Source: Raphanus sativus
Lineage: Eukaryota; Streptophyta; Magnoliopsida; Brassicales; Brassicaceae
DNA length: 64,000 bases
NCBI RefSeq assembly: GCF_000801105.2
Contig: NC_079516.1
Span: forward strand, 41,892,908 to 41,956,907
Direction: 5' to 3'
Position numbers and translations under genes: made by a program. Each line of letters starts with the position of its first letter. Within the stretch, counting starts at the first letter, position 1. The notes beneath the pieces were generated by a model. It was not told the origin of the DNA. It did no database searches and worked only from the letters and a program-made list of their open reading frames with translations. This document shows, one piece after another, positions 24,901 to 40,943 of the stretch.

Positions 24901-27726
24901 GTCATTGTCCTGATCAGCGTTAACGATTCCTCTTAAGCGGGATACTTCTTTCTGTATATACAACACTTCAGAACAAATCCGTGGGAGAGAAAAGAAACAG
25001 TATTTGCTGAAAAATCTACCTTTAGCTGTTGGATTTGTAGCCGCATTGCAATAACATCTCCAGATGCATCTTCATTGACGATTGCCTGTTGAGTATAATA
25101 TAATTAATATAACTAAACGTGTCTCTTATATCAGATCCATGACTTAACCAACAATACCAATGAATATTTCCATTACATTGTTCTTAATAAGTTTTGCACG
25201 CTGGGCAAACTTCAAGGTACTTAGGGTCTCCAACGAGCAACTGAATCAGGGAAAAAAGGACCATGAGATTCAGCCCGGTGAATATTTCAGGGAATGATAA
25301 ACAGACGCAAGAGTAATATTTACCTGCTAGATGGGCTTATGTTAGCAATTATTATCGTCTTTGAATTCCCTCCAAGAGAATCCTGCAGGTAAGAATTGAC
25401 CGCCAACGATCACTGTAATCAGATTACAGAACTATAAATGCAGACATCAACATTGAGGAAATATTTTACCTGGAGCAGAAATGTAAGCTTTGAATCTCTA
25501 TAAGGAACGTGCACTGATTTTCCATTGGAAACACTAACAAGATTCATGATCACGAGCCTGAAAAGTGGTTATAGGCCGGCCAAATCATTAGAACTACATA
25601 ATAACGACTAAACTAGAATAATTGACGCTTGAGAAAATATATATATTCTTACCCCAGTGTTGAAAGAGACTTGTTAATGTTGGTTGCTTCTTTGAGCCGT
25701 TCACCTTCAGCTCCTGAACTCTTTTGCCTGTATCCCACATGTATGTTAGTAGAATATCTTAAGCAAGCGAATATCTTAAGCAAGCAAGTTCACTTCAAGA
25801 ATTTTTCAGCTGATATTACCTTTCAGATCCAGCTAAATCAACAAGATTAAGCCGCGCAAACCGATGATGAGTAACACCTTGAGATACCCACTAATAGAAA
25901 ACACAGGACAGGTTAGTTTCATCCGAGAAAACTTATTAAGATATATGCATAGTAACATAGTATCAGTTTTAGAAATACAGAGCAAGAAGGTAAAATTGAT
26001 TACCTTGCTTTCAATGATGCATGTAAATACACTGTGGGATCGACTACTTGCACGATTCATATTCGTTGCAGCTACTTTCCTGTTTGCAGCACCCTACGCA
26101 AAAACCCACATGTATCGTGTTAGTTGCATAAGAAACTAGTATGAGATTAAATGAGCAAGTTGTCAACTAATTATTGCACTATATTTCTGAATATGGAGAG
26201 AAAGAGCATCTAACATGCAAAGTAGTTCATAAAAGCGAATAAAAAGATGGTAGTTTAAATAAGTAGCGTCATCAAGGTTGCAACTTTCTAAAAGTAAAGA
26301 GTATATATTTCGTAAACTTGCTGAAAACTTCAACATAAACACTAGACAGGATAGAATTTTGGGAGAAATCAAATTTTAATAGTTCAGTACTGTATTGTAC
26401 AAAAGCAGGTAACGATATAAGAAAAACGTAGGAACAAAGTGTGCAGTTTAAAAAAGAAAAGGGAAAATGAAGTACCTCCATTAGTTGTTGAATCACATCT
26501 CTGGCACTTGAAACTTCAATCTCCTTAAGATTTTCAACATGAATACCTTTCTTGTGGTCTTCCCTTAGCTGCAAAAGAGGAGGTTTAAAACAAAGCATGA
26601 TTTATTTAGTTAATCCCTCAATACATTTACAAGACAGGGTTTGACAATGTGGTAAATGTATAGTACCTGTAAATTAGTAGAAGATGGATCTAACAAATCA
26701 AGAATTTGCTCGTTGTAAATCTCCAGAAATGAGCATCTACAAGTAAACTGCAGCTTCTCCTCTTTGCGGACCTCTTTTTCCTGGTACAGAAGCGTTTTAG
26801 AACAGAGACAAAAACATAAAAAAAAAAAGGTATGAGGGAAACAAAAAACCTTTTGGATCCTTGAGAACAAAAACTCAAAAACTCTAGGTGTCATCCCACA
26901 GTTGACACTATGTCTACGTGTTCCTCCCTCGATATCTCCAAGCATAGTGTGAGTTTTGCCACTCCCCGTCTGCAAAACAAGACTTGTTAATCATCAGACT
27001 GGATAAATAGTAAAAAATGAATGAAGCTCTCCCCTCTCTGACCTGGCCATAAGCAAACATGCAGCTGTTGTAGCCAGCCACAACATTCTCCACCATAGGT
27101 ACTCCAGCTACTTTAAACATCTTCTCCTGTTTAAGTGAAAGAGATTATATGAGTTTAACTGTCAAAAAGGAATGTGTATTTATTTAATTTAAATAAAGAG
27201 CTTCAGCTTACCTGAGTGACATTCTCGTCAGCGACGAGATCAAAAGTGAAACGAGCTTCAGGATTCCCAATCCAAGTGATTGCCTGGCCATTGTCTTGCC
27301 TAACACATTTGTTGCTCCCTTGTGTTGAAATCTCTGAGCTGCTAAGTGGACGCGTTCTTATGATAACCTATATGATAAAAAAAATTTAGCAGTGAATCAA
27401 TCCCTAACCGAATAATCTCTCAACGGAATCAAAAAAAAAAAATCTAGACGCACCTGGACATTGTGATCTTTCCAGAAGGCTGGATCTTCGTTGAACTCGA
27501 AGCTGTGAGACCTCGTTATCTGTGCAGATCCACCGCAAATCTCTGCTTCTTCGTCCAGATCGGGCATTCTTCGAACCATGGAGTGATGATGAGCGTGGTT
27601 CTCCCTCGATACGGCGGCGCTTGGATCCGGCGTACACGGCACAGCGCCTGACGATGCGGCGGCGGCGCGGTCGTTGAATCCGAACCGGCGCTTAATCGCA
27701 GTCGCAGTTTCGGATATGAACGGCAT
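21917..27726 (-). CDS. KIN12E: Kinesin-12 motor protein (KIN12E-like), with apparent frameshifts in the last exon
   Basis: About 22 exons. The motor lies in exons 1-12, which include 27726-27454, 27367-27212, 27126-27043, 26969-26850, 26780-26667, 26568-26476, 26093-26004 and 25890-25820. Motor marks are the P-loop GQ|TGSGKTHTM split by an intron, switch I NRASSRSHSVFT, switch II LVDLAGSER, and VPYRDSKLTFLLQDSLGG. A neck and a long coiled coil follow. KIN12 motors move toward microtubule plus ends and act in mitosis and the phragmoplast. The large last exon is out of frame in two places. At about 23,311-23,320 the frame must shift by one base to pass from AAENSSRALG to NTETDSSSNNN. At about 22,080-22,088 it must shift again to pass from EEHKAEEVT to METVEHALKKLAKEE. 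Uncorrected, the protein ends at 23223 and loses most of the distal coil. The true 3' end is uncertain: TAG at 21917 or, after another shift, TAG at 21979. Confidence 0.88.
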
Positions 27727-28254
27727 CTGATTGATTGAGAGTGATAAGAGAGAGAGAGAATCACTGAGTGAGTGACTTCGAGAGAGAGAGGATTTTGAAA
27801 TGGGGTGTGAAGGGGGAAAGAGAACGAGATAGATATAATCGGAGGGTGGAGGGAGCGTTTTGATTAACGGATCAGATTCATTTCCGTTTTTTGAATTTCA
27901 TCGGAACGTTGCTCTTTTTTTTTTTTTTGACATCGCTCTTTTTCTTATTTAATTGAATATTATTTCTTTCCAACATTGGTTACAGTTCCAATAAAATGCT
28001 AACGTTAACCAAATCGGGACCTTGACCAAAAATAAAAACCAAACCGGATATTATTGATTTTTCTCTCTTTTTTTCGAAATGAATGAAAAATTCTACTTTC
28101 TTTTCTAAAAAAGATTAAACCCGATCTATCGAAAACACATACTTAACCTAAAGGTGAGAGGTAAAACCCACAGATGAACATTCTCTCAGGTATTTAAATG
28201 GGTCGTAAACATAGATTCATATTTACATGACTACATATGAAGCTAATAATATCG

Positions 28255-28335
28255 CACCAGAGGGAAATTGAACTCTGGCCTGAACCAACAAGATACTCTT
28301 TTTCTAGGAGAGACCACTAGACCATCACGATCTGA
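28255..28335 (-). repeat. tRNA-like (SINE-type) segment
   Basis: On the minus strand, ATGGTCTAGTGGTC matches an A box and GAGTTCAATTTCC a B box, about 50 bp apart. The region is too diverged to fold as a working tRNA. Confidence 0.5.
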
Positions 28336-30239
28336 TTTGAAAAATTCTACTTAAACTAAACTTGTTTTAATTATTTATTTCTTGATTTTTTTTCAACTAA
28401 AATTATGGTTGTTTTAGCCATGAACCTTTTTACCTTACACAGAAATCTCTGCTTTAATCCGAACCAATTGTTTTAAATTCAATTCAAACGTTACATAAAT
28501 AATATTCAAATGAAATTTAAGAACTTGGTACTTCGGGATTCATGTACAACTCGGATCGAACTAAAATCAGAAGTTAGTAAGTTTCGAAAATATTTAAAAT
28601 TAGTTAAATAAGTTAATATTAGGATCTGGAAATATACAAATCAGTTAAATATTATAATGTTCATATATATATATATTCTATTAAAACAGTCATTATTTAT
28701 TATTTATTATTCAGAAGTTGAAGTAGAACCATTTAGTTAGTTAATTAATATGACACATTCGAAGTATTTATTTATAAAATTTCATAAAATACTAAAATGA
28801 TATATGCTAAAGTGTATTTATAAATACAATTTGGAAATATAAATTATCCTAAACAAATATTGTTTCTATAGTATAACTAAACAATTTTTTTAAAAAAATG
28901 TATTGTAAACAATAAAAATTAATAACAGAGTAAAATATATAAAAATCGCTAAATGTTCATAATTTAGAAAAAAACTTTATTATATATATCTATGTTTTTG
29001 TTACTATCAGAATTGCACTGTAGTTGTCATGCATGTTTCCATTTAGACCCTTAGTTTGCTCATATATAAAGTCATGCTTATAGTTATTACAAAAGACAAC
29101 GGCTTTAAAGCAGGGGCAAAGCTAGAATAATTTTCTAGAGAGTGCAAAAATTTAATAAATGACAAAAGAGGATCGAAGTCAAGACATAGGGAGTGCACAA
29201 CAACATTAAACCATTTCTCCTAGCTGATTTCCATGAATTTTTACATGTAAAATGGTTAATATCAATAAAACTATGGGTGCATGTGCCACCATAGTCACTG
29301 TTTTGGCTTCGTTCCTGCTTTAGAATATCTTGAATGGTTAACTTCGTTTTAAATTTTTAATGGTAAACATCATTTTTAATTTGTTCAAATTTTTTTTAAA
29401 AAAATTCAAAAAATGAAGCAACATATTTTCCTATGGTTTATTTCATTTTTTCTTCAAAAATTGAATATTGTAAATATATTATATCATCACTTGATAATAA
29501 ATTATAAATATTCCGTTGTACTTTTTCAAATTTACTAATATAATCCACTATTTTAACAGTAATTCGAGATAATTATTATTTTTCATAAATATTATTATAT
29601 GATACAATTATTACATATAACATAAATAAATAATCACAGAATATTAAATTTTATAAGAAACACCAAATATATATCTTAAGTGATCAATCAAAGTATTTCA
29701 AAACAAAAGGCTGGACTTATTTTATTTAATTTTTTCTAAATCGAACATACAATTCTTGAAAATTAAATTTTTCCATGTTCTATGTTATTGACATCTAATT
29801 AAATTAAAGTGAATGATTAGTTTGTAATAAAAAAGGTCCATCTTAAAAAAATGAAGAATAAAAAAATATACTGTCAACTTTTCAAAATTTGGAGAAATGA
29901 AAAAAGATTAATATTTTAAAGGTGACATTCTGCTATAAGCAAAAAAAAATATCTAGAGTGAAGAGTAAACATGACCCGATAAAAATCGTTTAAGCCTCAT
30001 TCTGCTGTAAGCAGAAAAAATAATTTCTGAATTAATCCCCAACACATATTTTCATTAACTTTCTTGCATAATAGTTTTTTCTCAAAGGTAAAATATTATA
30101 ACCTAGATCAAACGTTATTTTACAGAGATCCTACATTCCTGAAAACCTCAACACAAAAAGAATACATTTCAATACACAAAACATCAATGAGAAGGCTTGT
30201 ACAAAAAATTACAACTCATAAAATACTAGGCAAAGGATC

Positions 30240-30830
30240 CCACTTCCTCATTAACAAAAAGCCTCTGAAGCCATCGCAGACGGCCAGCTGCAACATATGA
30301 TTGCCCAAAAGGAGTAGTAGAGATCTTGGCAATGAAATAAGATCCTTTGTTAGTTTCCTTCATTTCCAACATGATTTTCCAATAAGGATATCCCTCAAAA
30401 TATTAAGTAACATTGAACTTCAACCTTGAAAGAAGGCCGAGACAATCCTATACAGTCTACGATCCACTAGACTTTCGATAGCCCAAGAAATAACTTGCAT
30501 TTTAGCATCTTTAAAAATTAAAGATACCTGTGGAAGATCTTCTGCTATGCCACTTCACTGCATTTTGGGGATCTCTAACAACCCAAGTGCAACCCACAAT
30601 GCGAGTCTTTTTTCACCCAGTATATACCAACATTGCACTTCAACCACCCATGTGGTGGTTTTGACCATTTTCTTTGTCTTACACATCAGTGAGATTTCTT
30701 CCTTTGTCTTCCTCCTGCTGATCCAATAATTGAGCCATAAACCACACATTTTAAGCCATAAAAAACCATACATTGGTTTCTTTTTGAATTTTTGCCATGC
30801 AAGCAATTCCATCAAACTTCTTCCCTTAAA
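30240..30830 (-). pseudogene. Decayed RNase H-like domain of a non-LTR retroelement
   Basis: Minus-strand pieces in different frames read CTWVVRDPQNAV.WHSRRS, QVISWAIESLVDRRLYRIV and QSYVAAGRLRWLQRLFVNEE. This order is typical of the reverse-transcriptase-associated RNase H-like domains scattered in Brassicaceae genomes. Stops and frameshifts separate the pieces, so it is not functional. Confidence 0.5.
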
Positions 30831-31188
30831 AAAGCTTATTTCTGTTTTTTTTTAATAAAACTGATGAGGATTTCTAAAAGAAAAGAATATTAATTATCAT
30901 GTATTTAATTTTCTAGACAGTTAAGACTTAAGAAGGATTTGTAAAAGAAAATATATTAATATATTTATCTTTTACTTTTAGTTGTGATAACTTTTTTTTT
31001 AACATTCACCGCTGGAGTTGTTCTAACAAGTGAAAATTGAAAAACCGAGTATGACATTTTATCCAACGAATGGTCCGCACTACTGTATTATGAGTATAAA
31101 CAAGTTAGAAACGGTTATCATATAGTCCAAAAAGAACCAATGTTGTAAACAATTTCATCGCAATTATAAATGATCTAATTATATTTAT

Positions 31189-32024
31189 TTATAAACGGCG
31201 AGAGTATCCAGAACCTCCACATTTCTTGCAGAAAATTAAACCTACATTGGAGAAAGCAAAACCAATTCAGATGTTGTTAAGGAAGTAAGAAAGTGTTAAG
31301 CAGAAAAGGGATGGTTTAGTTAGGTACCTACCTGAACCTTTGCAGACTTTGCAGTCAACCATGCCAGAGTCCACCTTCATCTTACCTTCAAGGCAGAAGA
31401 CACATTTGGTTCCGCCTTTTTTGAACACACAAAAGAAAAAGGAGAAAAACTTAAAAACATACTAATCTTTGGCAGTTTAAGAAGTCTAAACAATACTCAA
31501 TTCTAACAAAACAAGTCATAAAATGAACTATCCTATATACATCATGCAGAACTTTCGACGCCGTCCACTTGAGTTTGATCATTTTTTGCATATATTAAAA
31601 TGAAGGTAAAAGAGACAGAGAGCAAAAGTAAAAGAGAGTCACCGTTTCCACCACATCTCTCGCATGGAACTGGGTCTCCCTGCAAGAGTCAAAATTTTCA
31701 AGAATCTGTGACATGGATTAAAAGGGATATAGAGATTTGGATATGAACCTTGAAGCCGAGGAAGAGAGAGAGGGCAATGGCAACGACGAGACTGATGGTG
31801 ACAATGAAGGTCTGTGTATCGACGAATCCACCGCCATCGAAGCTGCCTAATAAGAGAACGGAAGGGTGAGTGATGAGAGTAGCCGAGCAATGAACACCGC
31901 TTTTCCTTGATAATCTTTTGGGTTTAGCGAAATTGGGCAAGAAGAGAGATTGTGGGGTTGGGTTTAAGGAAGAAGATGAAAGAGAGGAAAGGAGTTGCAG
32001 AGAGATGAGAGGTCGAGTGGCCAT
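31189..32024 (-). CDS. Thylakoid lumenal P17.1-like protein with DnaJ-type zinc fingers (AT3G44020-like)
   Basis: Four exons (32024-31749, 31679-31643, 31415-31332, 31241-31189) give 149 residues with every join in frame. The N-terminus is a Ser/Pro-rich plastid transit peptide ([17 protein letters not shown]). A membrane segment follows ([20 protein letters not shown], about residues 71-90), then four cysteine pairs of DnaJ type: [23 protein letters not shown] and CKKCGGSG, ending YSRRL. Small plastid proteins of this type are thought to act in thiol chemistry or photosystem assembly. I recognise the gene by sequence and by its place beside S29. It shares a 215-bp divergent promoter with S29. 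Exons 1-2 lie inside the tandemly duplicated unit, while exons 3-4 lie outside it, so this is the only complete copy. Confidence 0.9.
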
Positions 32025-32239
32025 GGATTGAGTGACGACGACGAGCTCAAAAAAAACATAAGAACTTGTGGAGACGAAACAAAGTTAATAGAATTTTTAA
32101 CTCATTAATGGGCCTTAAAAAGCCCATTTGTTTGGTTGTACAAAAAAGCCTACTACTTACTTATCCCTCAGCAGAAAGAAATATTTTCTAGGGTTCACGC
32201 AGACGCCGCTTGTTCTTTCCTCTGTGAGCAACCGACGAA
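32025..32239. promoter_or_regulatory. Bidirectional promoter of P17.1 and S29 (copy 1)
   Basis: The 215 bp between the two start codons hold site II motifs TGGGCC (32109-32114) and AGCCCA (32121-32126), and a telo-box-like CTAGGGTT (32188-32195) just upstream of S29. Site II plus telo-box is the typical arrangement of plant ribosomal-protein promoters. The same block is copied at 35165-35379. Confidence 0.75.
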
Positions 32240-32738
<499 letters not shown>

Positions 32739-34782
32739 TGAAGCACTAGTTCTTGATTGATGCTTATTATACGCAAACATGATGGCGTCAATCAATTGGC
32801 TCTGAAGCTTTTTTAGTTTTTTCTTTTAATGCATTTCATTTTTTGTATCGAATAAGTTGGTGGACAAGACCTATGTATTTTGTCTTAAAAGCTTATGTTT
32901 CAATGGAACGACGCTCTATATGATCAAAATATCTATATGATTTTTGCAATTGAATGATCTAATCTTTGTTGTATTAGACATTAGACGCAACAAAAGCTGA
33001 AAAGTGTCAAAACAAAAGTTTGAAACATAAAAAGGTTTTCTCAACAATTTCCATTTTGAGCTTAATTACCCGTAACCTGAACCAAAATGGGTGGTTAGGA
33101 ATGAAATCTATGTTAATTTTCGAAAGATAGTATCTATATCAAGTTGATTATTAGTCCAAACTTATCTATGAACTCACAAGTAGATAATTATGATATACTA
33201 ACCTTCTACACCACACACTTGACAGCGATCAACTATTTGTTTAGATTATAATGTAATAATTAACATTTTTCATAGAAGCATAGATAATGATTTAATCATA
33301 TATTTGAAAGTTTCATTTAAATTACATAGAAATTAACAACAAAACATTATTTCATATAGAACAAAAATAAAGTTAAAAATCTACTTGAAATAGTACGAAT
33401 TTACCATTCCGGCTATTCATTCGTTCCACTTAATTATAACTAGATTTTAACCCGCACGTTCGTGCGGATATATTTATATTTTTTAAATATATTTTATATT
33501 ATTAAAAATGTTTTAAATATATAATTTCTATTTTAGTGTTATATATTGTATTACTATATCATATTATTGTTTATATTTCTTATTCAGTATTATTAATATA
33601 TAATGGTTTTTAAAAAAAAATTTACTTTGTTATTGATTTTTATTACTTACTAATATATTTTCGAGTTAGGTAAAATAAAATAAAAAATATGAAATACTCA
33701 AATAGAGAACCCCATTCAAATTATGTTGTTTTCTTTAATTTAAACATTTTGCATATAATACATTTTTAAATTTTATTTATTTATATTATAGAAAATAAAT
33801 ATGACTAAAATAATTATATTTACATGGTTTGTTTAAGAAAATATACTTTAACATATCTCATTTTAGTATTTTACGGGATTTATTTATTTTAAATAATATA
33901 ATCCTATTGTTTTAGTAAACTTTATACATAGTAGTATCTATCATACTATTTTATTAAATTTATTATATAGGATATTTGTTTTGGATGTTATGATATTAAG
34001 TTCTATTTTTTTTAAATTAAGACGTCAAAACATTAGGTTACTTTAAATTTTTACAACATATATAGTTAGTTTTTTTCAGGTACATTTCAAAAAGTTAATC
34101 TTTATTATCCATGATTTTGTCTTTTGTAAAATTTGAAATATTATCATTTGAGTTTGAATATTTATTTTCAAAATAATATATTTTTTTCGAGACAACTTTG
34201 GAAAATTACACAACTATTTGAGTTTGGAATAATACATGAATTTTGAATTTGTTTTGGTACTACATTACTGTATCATTTTATAAAATATTTGAATTTTGGT
34301 GATATTTTTAATTCTTTTATCAACAAATTTTGTTACTATTAAAATAAAATAAAATTTATAATTAAAATTTGATTTTTGTCACTAATATTTTAAATGAATT
34401 ACTGAAATTTCATATTTTACTAATAACATATTTTTAAATAGTATATGAACTAAAGGTTATTATATACTATTATATTTTTGTATATAAACATTTTTAAGCA
34501 ATATATTGCTAATAGTTTCAAAATAAATAAAAAGATAATGTATGGCTGTAAATATAAAATTTTAACTTATGTTAATACATTTATTTTAATATAAAAGTAT
34601 TATATAGTTTTCGAAGTTTAATCCATTATAATGATGATCAATAATTTATTTAAGTTAAAAAATAAAATAATTTTTTTTTGTTGATTTACATATTTAATAT
34701 ATTTTTAATATTTAATTCATATAGCACTTCTATTTATATATAATACGGAATATATCATAGAACCTATAAAAAAGAGAGTCAC

Positions 34783-35164
34783 CGTTTCCACCACATCTCT
34801 CGCATGGAACTGGGTCTCCCTGCAAGAGTCAAAATTTTCAAGAATCTGTGACATGGATTAAAAGGGATATAGAGATTTGGATATGAACCTTGAAGCCGAG
34901 GAAGAGAGAGAGGGCAATGGCAACGACGAGACTGATGGTGACAATGAAGGTCTGTGTATCGACGAATCCACCGCCATCGAAGCTGCCTAATAAGAGAACG
35001 GAAGGGTGAGTGATGAGAGTAGCCGAGCAATGAACACCGCTTTTCCTTGATAATCTTTTGGGTTTAGCGAAATTGGGCAAGAAGAGAGATTGTGGGGTTG
35101 GGTTTAAGGAAGAAGATGAAAGAGAGGAAAGGAGTTGCAGAGAGATGAGAGGTCGAGTGGCCAT
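34783..35164 (-). pseudogene. 5' fragment of the P17.1 gene (exons 1-2 only)
   Basis: Exons 35164-34889 and 34819-34783 copy exons 1 and 2 of the intact gene. The transit peptide, the membrane segment and the first CxxCxGxG pair survive. Sequence beyond the exon 2 donor is the AT-rich end of unit 1 and contains no zinc-finger exon. It still has the duplicated promoter, so it may be transcribed into a truncated message. Confidence 0.88.
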
Positions 35165-35379
35165 GGATTGAGTGACGACGACGAGCTCAAAAAAAACATA
35201 AGAACTTGTGGAGACGAAACAAAGTTAATAGAATTTTTAACTCATTAATGGGCCTTAAAAAGCCCATTTGTTTGGTTGTACAAAAAAGCCTACTACTTAC
35301 TTATCCCTCAGCAGAAAGAAATATTTTCTAGGGTTCACGCAGACGCCGCTTGTTCTTTCCTCTGTGAGCAACCGACGAA
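35165..35379. promoter_or_regulatory. Bidirectional promoter, copy 2
   Basis: Copy of the promoter at 32025-32239, with site II motifs at 35249-35254 and 35261-35266 and the telo-box-like CTAGGGTT at 35328-35335. Confidence 0.72.
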
Positions 35380-35878
<499 letters not shown>

Positions 35879-36579
35879 TGAAGCACTAGTTCTTGATTGA
35901 TGCTTATTATACGCAAACATGATGGCGTCAATCAATTGGCTCTGAAGCTTTTTTAGTTTTTTCTTTTAATGCATTTCATTTTTTGTATCGAATAAGTTGG
36001 TGGACAAGACCTATGTATTTTGTCTTAAAAGCTTATGTTTCAATGGAACGACGCTCTATATGATCAAAATATCTATATGATTTTTGCAATTGAATGATCT
36101 AATCTTTGTTGTATTAGACATTAGACGCAACAAAAGCTGAAAAGTGTCAAAACAAAAGTTTGAAACATAAAAAGGTTTTCTCAACAATTTCCATTTTGAG
36201 CTTAATTACCCGTAACCTGAACCAAAATGGGTGGTTAGGAATGAAATCTATGTTAATTTTCGAAAGATAGTATCTATATCAAGTTGATTATTAGTCCAAA
36301 CTTATCTATGAACTCACAAGTAGATAATTATGATATACTAACCTTCTACACCACACACTTGACAGCGATCAACTATTTGTTTAGATTATAATGTAATAAT
36401 TAACATTTTTCATAGAAGCATAGATAATGATTTAATCATATATTTGAAAGTTTCATTTAAATTACATAGAAATTAACAACAAAACATTATTTCATATAGA
36501 ACAAAAATAAAGTTAAAAATCTACTTGAAATAGTACGAATTTACCATTCCGGCTATTCATTCGTTCCACTTAATTATAA

Positions 36580-38216
36580 CTAGATTTTAACCCGCACGTT
36601 CGTGCGGATATATTTATATTTTTTAAATATATTTTATATTATTAAAAATGTTTTAAATATATAATTTCTATTTTAGTGTTATATATTGTATTACTATATC
36701 ATATTATTGTTTATATTTCTTATTCAGTATTATTAATATATAATGGTTTTTAAAAAAAAATTTACTTTGTTATTGATTTTTATTACTTACTAATATATTT
36801 TCGAGTTAGGTAAAATAAAATAAAAATATGAAATACTCAAATAGAGAACCCCATTCAAATTATGTTGTTTTCTTTAATTTAAACATTTTGCATATAATAC
36901 ATTTTTAAATTTTATTTATTTATATTATAGAAAATAAATATGACTAAAATAATTATATTTACATGGTTTGTTTAAGAAAATATACTTTAACATATCTCAT
37001 TTTAGTATTTTACGGGATTTATTTATTTTAAATAATATAATCCTATTGTTTTAGTAAACTTTATACATAGTAGTATCTATCATACTATTTTATTAAATTT
37101 ATTATATAGGATATTTGTTTTGGATGTTATGATATTAAGTTCTATTTTTTTTTAAATTAAGACGTCAAAACATTAGGTTACTTTAAATTTTTACAACATA
37201 TATAGTTAGTTTTTTTCAGGTACATTTCAAAAAGTTAATCTTTATTATCCATGATTTTGTCTTTTGTAAAATTTGAAATATTATCATTTGAGTTTGAATA
37301 TTTATTTTCAAAATAATATATTTTTTTCGAGACAACTTTGGAAAATTACACAACTATTTGAGTTTGGAATAATACATGAATTTTGAATTTGTTTTGGTAC
37401 TACATTACTGTATCATTTTATAAAATATTTGAATTTTGGTGATATTTTTAATTCTTTTATCAACAAATTTTGTTACTATTAAAATAAAATAAAATTTATA
37501 ATTAAAATTTGATTTTTGTCACTAATATTTTAAATGAATTACTGAAATTTCATATTTTACTAATAACATATTTTTAAATAGTATATGAACTAAAGGTTAT
37601 TATATACTATTATATTTTTGTATATAAACATTTTTAAGCAATATATTGCTAATAGTTTCAAAATAAATAAAAAGATAATGTATGGCTGTAAATATAAAAT
37701 TTTAACTTATGTTAATACATTTATTTTAATATAAAAGTATTATATAGTTTTCGAAGTTTAATCCATTATAATGATGATCAATAATTTATTTAAGTTAAAA
37801 AATAAAATAATTTTTTTTTGTTGATTTACATATTTAATATATTTTTAATATTTAATTCATATAGCACTTCTATTTATATATAATACGGAATATATCATAG
37901 AACCTATAAAAAAGTTAGTATAAAGAACTTTTTATTTTATTTTTATAATAAGTTTTAGTTAAATTTACTTATAATAATATTATATTACTAATTTCGAAAT
38001 ATATTAATGTGTTATTTATAAAAAAAAATATTTAAATTTTAAACTAAGATTTTGTTAGATTCTTTCTCAACAGATTTTATTATAATTAAAAAAATCAAAT
38101 TTATAGTTGGTTTATTGTTAATATATTTATAGTTGGTTTATTGTTAATACAAATAATCAAATATGTCATATTGACTAATTCTTTAAGTGGTCCTACTATG
38201 ACTTGTTAATAGTAGA
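36580..38216 (-). mobile_element. Candidate small Helitron spanning the duplication edge
   Basis: On the minus strand, a hairpin CCGCAC-GTTC-GTGCGG (36592-36607) is followed by GGTTAAAATCTAG, the 3' end style of Brassicaceae Helitrons, ending at 36580. About 1.6 kb upstream, TCTACTATTAACAAG (ending at 38216) resembles the TCTATACTATTAAAG 5' start. The same 3' end also occurs in unit 1 at 33440, where the element is cut by the unit boundary. The 5' end is weakly matched. Confidence 0.45.
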
Positions 38217-38449
38217 TAAAAATAGAACCCTAAATTAATAGATTAGATTTCAAATCATCAGGGCTTATTATTATGCCCATGCAATTTTATATTTTGGAGA
38301 AAACGGCTTTCCAAAAAGCAAACTATAAAGGCAAAAATAATGAAAATAGAGTCATATTGAATGGCCACATGCGTCTGAATATATATATTAGGTTAAGGAC
38401 ACCCTAAAATAATACTTTCCATGGAAGTGGTCTCATCATAGTTATGGCT

Positions 38450-40943
<2,494 letters not shown>

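Larger units (their letters stand above)
27727..31188. other. AT-rich intergenic region
   Basis: The first 150 bp or so are the kinesin 5' leader, rich in GA. The rest is AT-rich. It contains a SINE-like piece near 28.3 kb and an RNase H-like retroelement remnant at 30.2-30.8 kb, both listed separately. Otherwise nothing is recognised. Confidence 0.5.
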
